From Isoetes taiwanensis (Eukaryota > Streptophyta > Lycopodiopsida > Isoetales > Isoetaceae), in assembly GCA_021234155.1 (NCBI GenBank), contig JAJEKV010000059.1:6123215-6187214 (forward strand): a stretch of 64,000 nt of DNA. Direction: 5' to 3'. Positions within the stretch are counted from its first letter, which is position 1. Each line of letters begins with the position of its first letter. The notes beneath the pieces were generated by a model, which worked only from the letters and a program-made list of their open reading frames with translations, made no database searches and was not told the origin of the DNA. Both the position numbers and the translations under genes were made by a program. Below, piece after piece: positions 57,586-64,000 of this stretch.

Positions 57586-57784
57586 AAAATGCCTATATAA
57601 GGATGCCAACCGCTGTCCATCTTGGTTCTTCATATCACTGTGGCTTCTAAGGTGCTGCTGGGCGATCTGATGTCTTCAGTTTCACGCCTAGAAGCTCACA
57701 CAATACATGTAAGGGAAGCCAAAATGCCGCTGAAGTGTGTCAATTGTAATGGCATACGACAACTTGGTCATACATTGACTTTAG

Positions 57785-57965
57785 AAAACCATAAAACCAC
57801 ACCTAAAAAAAAAAACACTACCTTAAAAACAACACCTTAAAAAAACAAAACATCCCTTCAAAAACCATACCGCCTGAGAGAAACAACACATCCTTAAAAA
57901 GAAAACACGCCCTTAAGAAAACCACACATTCTAAAAAACTACTTCAGCCCAAGAAAAACTTTCAC
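57785..57965 (+). repeat. A-rich imperfect tandem repeats
   Basis: Units of about 25-35 bp with a CCCTTAAAAAAACCACAC-like consensus occur six to seven times. Confidence 0.6.
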
Positions 57966-60165
57966 AAGATAACCTTTGAAAAACCACACTCCCAGATAAC
58001 TACGTAGGTTTTTTTTCAATTCAAAAACAACCCGTGAGTGTGTTTTTACCGTTGTTTTCAACCGGAACAAATTTTGGGGTTGTAGTGTAAAGGCTAGCTG
58101 ATCGGACGCAATACCGAAAGTATTCCCAAGATAAAAGGAGGAGGGAAACAAAGAAGGAGATGAGGGTCAGAAAGCGAGGAAATGGAAAGTCCGAGGTGCT
58201 CCTGAGTTGAAGATGGACCGCATGCCGAGGAGGAGTTGGCGAAGAAACTCTAAAAATACAAATAAAGATGGTCACATGTTTCTAGGTGTGACATATGTAA
58301 GAAAATATCCATCCGGGATATGAAGATACCTAACATGACAAAGACGAAGTTGTAAACTCAACATGTTAGGAAAACCGCAAGCCGCTGGTCGAAGATCCCA
58401 ATCCGCCACGCCAAATAGATGTAGTGCCCTTTGATCCGAGCATAAAGCAGCCTAGTACCATGGTCGCCAAGAATCTGACCCCGCTGGTATGAGGTTCCTA
58501 CATCATCAATGGCAACCATTCTGCCTCACTCGTCACTGCGGTGTCGGTTAGACGTAAGACGCCGCATTGTAAACCCGAAGATTTACACTTATAGATTCTC
58601 GGCAGAGTTCTTCGAGTAATCGAAAATTTGACCTTCTTCGGGCCAAAGGTGGGATGTCAATGACATCGTGAGTTTAACGGTATGCAAGGAACCCACGCAT
58701 CGATACACCACCGCCAGAATACCAGAGGCGAACCAAAGACCGCCAGAAAAAGGCTAATCAAGAAGCTTATTTAATACAAGGTATGTACCATCGATGATTC
58801 AAATGGCGCCGCTATTATTTAGCATCAAATGGCGCACGGGCCATTTGACACCGCTTTGGCTGACATTCGCTCTAACATATTTCATTTGCCTTCAAAGACA
58901 ATTTCAAAATGGTTGACAATACGCACGCGAATGCCTCTTCGCCAAAATGTAACAAATGGAAAAGGGGAGCTGAAAGATGAAGGGCCAACAAATAGCAAAT
59001 AATTGGCAAAGGATAAGGACTACTTTAGCGAACTACCTGGGATATGAGGAGAGGCCTGATTATGAAGATTAACCGCCCTCCGTGAAGCCATCGTAGGGGA
59101 CATTTATGTTAAGGTCACACGGACATAAGGGTGATAATTTTTCAAGACGAGCAATGTAACTTGAGGATTCTGCTCAAGGAAGAAGCGAGATTCTCAACTA
59201 CATCCATATGAATCCGTACGTAAAGTTCGAGGACTTGAGAAAGGTGTCCGACGGATTCCACTCAACCCTCCTATCGCGTGGTGCATAATAAGTGGGTCTC
59301 GACTAATAACAAAGAGGGCGCCCATGTAATGTGCCTCTCATTAGGCAGAGATCCATCCGTGAAGATTCTAAAGCCCGAGTCGCAGGACGAAGTTCAAAAA
59401 GATTTTCAGGGAGTGCGCTTCTAGTGGTGGATTGTCCAGATCTATCGTTGCCCGGCCAACATGATCTCGCTTTGGATGCGCGAGGCAATTACTCCTCGCA
59501 TTTGGGATCCCCACCACCTCGCCAAATTCTTTTGATGTCAAGCCAAGATGATGATGTCGAGACATACCGATAATATGTTTTGCTAGGCCTAACATAATGA
59601 AGTCTCTTCTCAAGATCACCGGAGACTAGAACTTATCTAGCCTACTTGTGCATGTATGAAGAGGAAAGGGTGGGCACCGTGGCATAAAAGAGCCAACAAA
59701 TGGTTCTAGCCACCAGGATCTCAAACAAGCACATCCCCGATGAACACCGATCTCGTGTTTTATGGTGAACATCCCCAAAGCACCCCGGTTCCTAAGACCC
59801 ATAAAGATGCAAGCAGTCGTTTTAGAATCTGGCTAACAAGCCCTCAGGACAGTGTCTAAATACAGCTTGGGTAAGGTATGGAAGGGGAATACTTGTCTGC
59901 TGTAAGCAAGGTGTTGGTCCCAAGTACAAACAAATATACCTTGTCGATAAGCTTCCAGCCTCCAAAAGTAACTTTGTTCTCGACTTTTTTGGTGGGCTTT
60001 ACTAGGGCATCATTGCAGTTAAAAGGAGTAGTGTGGCCTATGAGCATGATGGAAAAATATCCACTGCATGCTAGAATGGAAGAATTGACAACGCCATTAA
60101 TCCCTTGCTTGATCCGGGCTGTACCATGGACTATCGTGAAGGTTTGCAGACCGACCGACTCTTAC
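57966..60165. other. Unrecognised DNA with coding-like stretches
   Basis: Plus-strand fragments with coding character occur near 59500-59560 (SPPPRQILLMSSQDDDVETY) and in an open frame at 59878-60171 (97 codons). No family recognised. GCGCC palindromic words at 58799-58856 match those in the TIR transposon. Confidence 0.3.
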
Positions 60166-60169
60166 CTGT

Positions 60170-60225
60170 GAGAGACATCACATGGTGGTGGAGGAGAGAC
60201 ACATCACATGGTGGTGAGGAGAGGG
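60170..60225 (+). repeat. Short tandem repeat, two units
   Basis: GAGAGACATCACATGGTGGT is repeated with a period of about 29 bp (60170 and 60199). Confidence 0.75.
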
Positions 60226-60814
60226 TCATAGGCTGAAGTGTGAGAGCTACGATCCTGGGAAAAAGTGTGGTAGAAGACACAGATTCGCAGATTGACCTAA
60301 GTAAGATTAACCCGATGATATTGATAATGCATTTATAATGTTTTGGTGAGCAATATTGAAACCGATGGCGATCATACTTGTATATAAGATTTACCCTATG
60401 CTATTGATGATACCGCATCGATTAATCTTTTGAATACCGATAACATGTACGCATCAGATTTTGCCCTTTGTATATCTATTTTTGTAAAATAAATACGCTA
60501 AAGAAATGCATTTGCAATATGGAATATATTGTAACAGACCGGGCTTATTTGTTTGCTTTTTCCTCGCAGTATTGTCCTTGATTCACCAAATGCAATGACT
60601 ATTGCTTTTTCCCACAATTTTTATTCAAATGGCTACAACTAAAGTTGTTCCGCCGTTTAGATTGCCCCATTTCGTCAAATGGAGCGGTTAAAGCATCCTT
60701 GTGCATTTTAAGTAAATAGCTTAAATTTGATGTCGAATGTGTGTGAAAACAATCCAACAATTTCATTTCGAGCTAAAATGGAATCTAAATTTCCAACTTA
60801 ATGAAATTCCGCTA

Positions 60815-60866
60815 TTTGAACTGACACCCATTAGGATTGTAGCCAATTGTCACCACCGAAGAACCA
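60815..60866 (-). pseudogene. tRNA-Cys copy 0, decayed
   Basis: Only the anticodon-side remnant (GGATTGTAGCCAATTG on the plus strand) is recognisable. Confidence 0.55.
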
Positions 60867-61284
60867 TAGAAAACAAATTTGTAAGTCAAAAACAAGAAGT
60901 TTAATAAATCTATTGGAGACAACTATATCATCGAATTGGCTCCATTGCAACAACAACAACAACATATGTTTTAAGTTAAATTGTAAGAATATTCCATGCT
61001 AGTTTAAATATCCTCGGTTGCAATGTGTTTGCACACCATTTTTTCCATGCTCAAACATGCAAATAATTGCCACCTGCCGTGAATTGCTATTTGTGGAGTT
61101 CCACCACTTGTCATAGACTTGTGGCTACTCAGATGAAGTTCTTGATAGCCAAGTAGTTGAACTTTTTGAATCTCCATCCACTTGTCACATGCATGTAGAA
61201 ATGAGAAGTATTTAGGCATAAAAACGCTAAGATAATCTAGCAAAAGAGAAGATAGGGAAGGCTACAATTATCAAGACGAGCTAA

Positions 61285-61356
61285 AGGAGGCAACCAGGTT
61301 TGAACTGATGACCTATTGGACTGCAGCCAATTGCTCTACCACTGAGCTATACCTCC
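61285..61356 (-). tRNA. tRNA-Cys (GCA), intact cloverleaf
   Basis: Read from 61356: acceptor GGAGGTA pairs with TGCCTCC (one T-G), D arm TAGCTCAGTGGTAGAGC, anticodon arm ATTGG-CTGCAGT-CCAAT giving GCA, T arm ATCAG/CTGGT with loop TTCAAAC. The discriminator is T. A box and B box are present, no intron. The acceptor and T stems differ from the usual plant nuclear and plastid tRNA-Cys that I know, so this may be a variant gene or a tRNA-derived repeat that still folds. Confidence 0.8.
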
Positions 61357-61746
61357 ATAAAAAATAAATTTACAAGAAAACAAGAAGTCGAATAAATCTT
61401 ATTGAGACAATTATATCATTTGAATTGGCCCATTGCAACAACAACATATGTTTTAAGTTAAATAGTAAGAATATTCCATGCTAGTTTAAACATCACTTGT
61501 TTCATAATGTGTTTGCACACCATTTTTTCCATGCTCGAAATTTACGCAAATAATTGCCACCGTCCGAGAATTGCTGTTTGTGGAGTTCCAATTTAATTTG
61601 TCATAGGCTTGTGGCTACTGTTTGAAGTTCTTGATAATTTGTCACATGGGGGTAGAAATGAGAAGTATTTAGGCATAAACGCTTAAGATAATCTTAGTAA
61701 AAGAGAAGATAGGGAAAGGGATTGCACTATCAAGATCTAGCTAAAC

Positions 61747-61822
61747 GTAGGCAACCAGGTTTGAACTGATGACCTATTAGATTGTGGTAGCCAATTACTC
61801 TACCAATCGAAGCTATACCTCC
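61747..61822 (-). pseudogene. tRNA-Cys copy 2, decayed
   Basis: Insertions enlarge the D loop and the anticodon arm; the GCA position reads CACA. The 5' acceptor and T arm are recognisable. Confidence 0.7.
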
Positions 61823-62248
61823 ATAGAAAACAAATTTGAAAGTCAAAACAAGAAGTCAATAAATCTTATTGGAGATTAACCACATCATTTGAATTGGCTC
61901 CATTGCAAACAGTACCATGTTTTAAGTTAAATAGTAAGAATATTCCATGCTAGTTTAAACATCACTTGTTTCATAATGTGTTTGCACACCATTTTTCCAT
62001 GTCGTAAATTTACTTAGCCAATTGCCACTCTGGCCCCAGAATTGCTATTTGTGGAGTTCCAATTTAATTTGTCATAGGCTTGTGGCTATTGTTTGAAGTT
62101 CTTGATAGCCAAGTAGTTGAACTTTTTGAATCTCCATCCAATTTGTCACATGGGGGTAGAATTGAGAAGTATTTAGGCATAAACGCTTAAGATAATCTTA
62201 GTAAAAGAAAAGACAACGAAAGGGATTGCACTATCAAGACGAGCTAAA

Positions 62249-62323
62249 GGAGGGGCAACTGGAAGCTTGAACTGATGACCTATTGGATCAAGAGCCACTG
62301 TTTCTACCATGAGCTATACCTCC
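62249..62323 (-). pseudogene. tRNA-Cys copy 3, decayed
   Basis: The anticodon arm is replaced by unrelated bases (GGATCAAGAGCC on the plus strand) and the T arm has an insertion. Confidence 0.7.
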
Positions 62324-62735
62324 ATAGAAAACAAATTTGCAAGTCAAAACAAGAAGTCGAATAAATCTTATTGAGACAACTATATCATTTGAATTGGCCC
62401 ATTGCAACAACAACATATGTTTTAAGTTAAATAGTAAGAATATTCCATGCTAGTTTAAACATCACTTGTTTCATAATGTGTTTGCACACCATTTTTTCCA
62501 TGCTCGAATTTCTACGAAATAATTGCTACCTGGCCTCGAGAATTGTCAAGCTAGGAGTTCCACTCACTTTGTCATAGACTTGTGGCTATCAAGCTGAAGT
62601 TTTGATAGCAAGTAGTTGAACTTTTTGAATCTCCATCCAATTTATCACATGGGGGTAGAAATGAGAAGTATTTAGGCATAAACGCTAAAGATAATCTTAA
62701 CAGCGCAAGGGATTGCACTATCAAGACGAGCTAAA

Positions 62736-62804
62736 GGAGGCAAAGCTCGAATCGATGACCTATTGGACTCGTACCAATTGTTTTACCATCGAAGCTATAC
62801 CTCC
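62736..62804 (-). pseudogene. tRNA-Cys copy 4, decayed
   Basis: The anticodon region reads GGACTCGTACCAATTG on the plus strand and the T arm is shortened. Confidence 0.7.
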
Positions 62805-63225
62805 ATAAAAATAAATTTACAAGAAACAAAAAGCTCTATCAAATTCATTGAGACAATTATATCATTTGAATTAGCCCATTTGCAACAACAACATGTGTTT
62901 CTAAGTTAAATAGTAAGAATATTCCATGCTGGGCTTAAACATCACTTGTTTCATAATGCTTGCACACCATTTTTTCCATGTTCTAAATTTTACTAAATAA
63001 TTGCCACTGGCCCCAGAATTTATTTCAGGAGTTCAATTCTAATTTGTCATAGGCTTCTTGTATACCTGCTCTAAGTTCTGATAGTAAAGTAGTTGAACTT
63101 TTTGAATCTCCATCCAATTAATTGTCACATGGGGGTAGAAATGAGAAGTATTTAGGCATAAACGCTTAATCTTAGTAAAAGAGAAGATAGGGAAGGGATT
63201 GCACTCATCAAGACGAAAGCCAAAA

Positions 63226-63300
63226 GGGAGGCAAAACTGTGTTTGAAACTCCATTTCGACCTATTAGGATTGTGGTGCCACTTTGCTCTCTACCCACCAT
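63226..63300 (-). pseudogene. tRNA-Cys copy 5, decayed
   Basis: Multiple insertions; only the T-loop region and part of the anticodon arm can be aligned. Confidence 0.6.
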
Positions 63301-63550
63301 AGAAACAAATTTGCAAGTCAAAACAAGAAGTCGAATAAATCTTATTGAGACAACTATATCATTTGAATTGGCCCATTGCAACAACAACATATGTTTTAAG
63401 TTAAATGGTAAGAATATTCCATGCTAGTTTAAACATCCCTTGTTTCATAATGTGTTTGCACACCATTTTTTCCATGCTCGAAATTTACGCAAATAATTGC
63501 CACCTGCCTCAGAATTGCTATTTTGTGGAGTTCAATTTAATTTGTCATGG

Positions 63551-64000
63551 GAGCCTTGTAGGACGTTTTTCCAAAGACAAGATAATGGCCCCGCAGACGT
63601 AGACACTGCATCAAGTTCACACGCCACACCACTCCAACTCCATCACGACGCAGGCCGTGAGTAGCCCTAGGGCAACTTGCCAGGTATGTGTGCATTTCTT
63701 TATTAATGTGCACATAATATTTATCAAGGTGCACATATTTCCATGTGGGCACATTTAGGTGCACAGCTATCATGTAGGCACATTTGGCCACCTAGGCTAT
63801 TAAAGGCAGTGGGGCCTTATTTCCACTATCCCACATGCCTAAAGGGATCATTGGAACCCTAAGCCCAACCCTTGCCTATTTAAGTAGGAAACCCTAACTT
63901 GCCCATTTTCGCTCCTATTTAGGGTTTTAGAGCTCATTGGCCGCCTCCAGAGTCAAAATCAGCCCCTGCACTGGGCTCAGAGAATACACCATTAGTTTCC
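63551..64000 (+). promoter_or_regulatory. Promoter-like or LTR-like region at the window edge
   Basis: Direct repeats of GGTGCACA/GTGGGCACAT words (63700-63785) precede TATTTAAGT at about 63877, a TATA-box variant, followed by AAACCCTAA (telo-box-like) at about 63889 and TTTAGGGTTTTAGAG at about 63920. The arrangement suits a plant promoter or retrotransposon LTR reading rightwards. The downstream gene lies outside the window. Confidence 0.4.

Larger units (their letters stand above)
60815..63550 (-). repeat. Tandem array of ~490-bp units carrying tRNA-Cys(GCA)
   Basis: Six units have spacings of about 460-500 bp. Each contains, on the plus strand, a tRNA-Cys complement followed by a conserved flank (GAATTGGCCCATTGCAACAA, ATGTTTTAAGTTAAATAG, CACACCATTTTTTCCATG, GAGAAGTATTTAGGCATAAA). 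Only the copy at 61285-61356 is intact. The array breaks off at about 63550. Related single units occur at 47.9-48.2 kb. Confidence 0.9.

Overview
This window is nuclear DNA of a land plant with a large, repeat-rich genome. Evidence: nuclear-type tRNA-Arg(UCU) and tRNA-Thr(AGU) genes with A and B boxes and TATA/CAA upstream signals, spliced genes with GT-AG introns (a YY1-like zinc-finger gene and a DCAF12-like WD40 gene), a decayed pentatricopeptide-repeat (PPR) gene, a Helitron, and several nested LINEs. The wording of the PPR repeats and of one LINE reverse transcriptase suggests a fern or other non-seed plant, but that is inference. Almost every protein remnant carries frameshifts or stops, so either the DNA is old and decaying or the assembly contains small indels.

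Layout. 1-4980: tandem array of 11 tRNA-Arg(UCU) genes alternating with tRNA-Thr(AGU) genes and decayed Thr copies, in higher-order units of about 910-930 bp. 5.0-7.2 kb: exons of a YY1-like C2H2 zinc-finger gene or fragment. About 7.17-24.18 kb: a Helitron whose Rep-helicase reading frame is split by an 11,859-bp DNA transposon (7900-19758) with perfect 32-bp terminal inverted repeats and a GAGA duplication. That transposon carries a decayed DUF7869-like gene on the minus strand and an FCP1/HAD-like phosphatase-domain gene on the plus strand. 24.2-28.5 kb: mostly anonymous DNA with one MITE-like hairpin. 28.55-33.03 kb: an L1-like LINE on the minus strand, ending in poly(A) and interrupted by two unrelated segments. 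33.15-34.2 kb: PPR pseudogene. 35.9-38.16 kb: multi-exon DCAF12-like gene on the minus strand. 38.7-47.7 kb: a LINE nest, in which a plus-strand reverse-transcriptase scrap is cut by a minus-strand LINE ending in a (GAATA)12 tail, itself apparently split by another minus-strand LINE ending in poly(A). 47.7-55.5 kb: largely anonymous, with two tRNA-Cys-like relics. 55.56-57.59 kb: a minisatellite of alternating 19-bp monomers. 57.8-60.2 kb: A-rich repeats and unrecognised sequence. 60.8-63.55 kb: about 490-bp tandem repeats each carrying a tRNA-Cys(GCA) copy on the minus strand, one of them intact. 63.6-64.0 kb: promoter-like or LTR-like sequence.

Functional reading. The host functions visible are translation (tRNA arrays), a YY1-family regulator, and a CUL4-DDB1 substrate-receptor candidate (DCAF12-like). 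The rest is mobile DNA. The most unusual item is the large TIR transposon captured inside a Helitron gene, where the empty site can be read precisely from the host reading frame.
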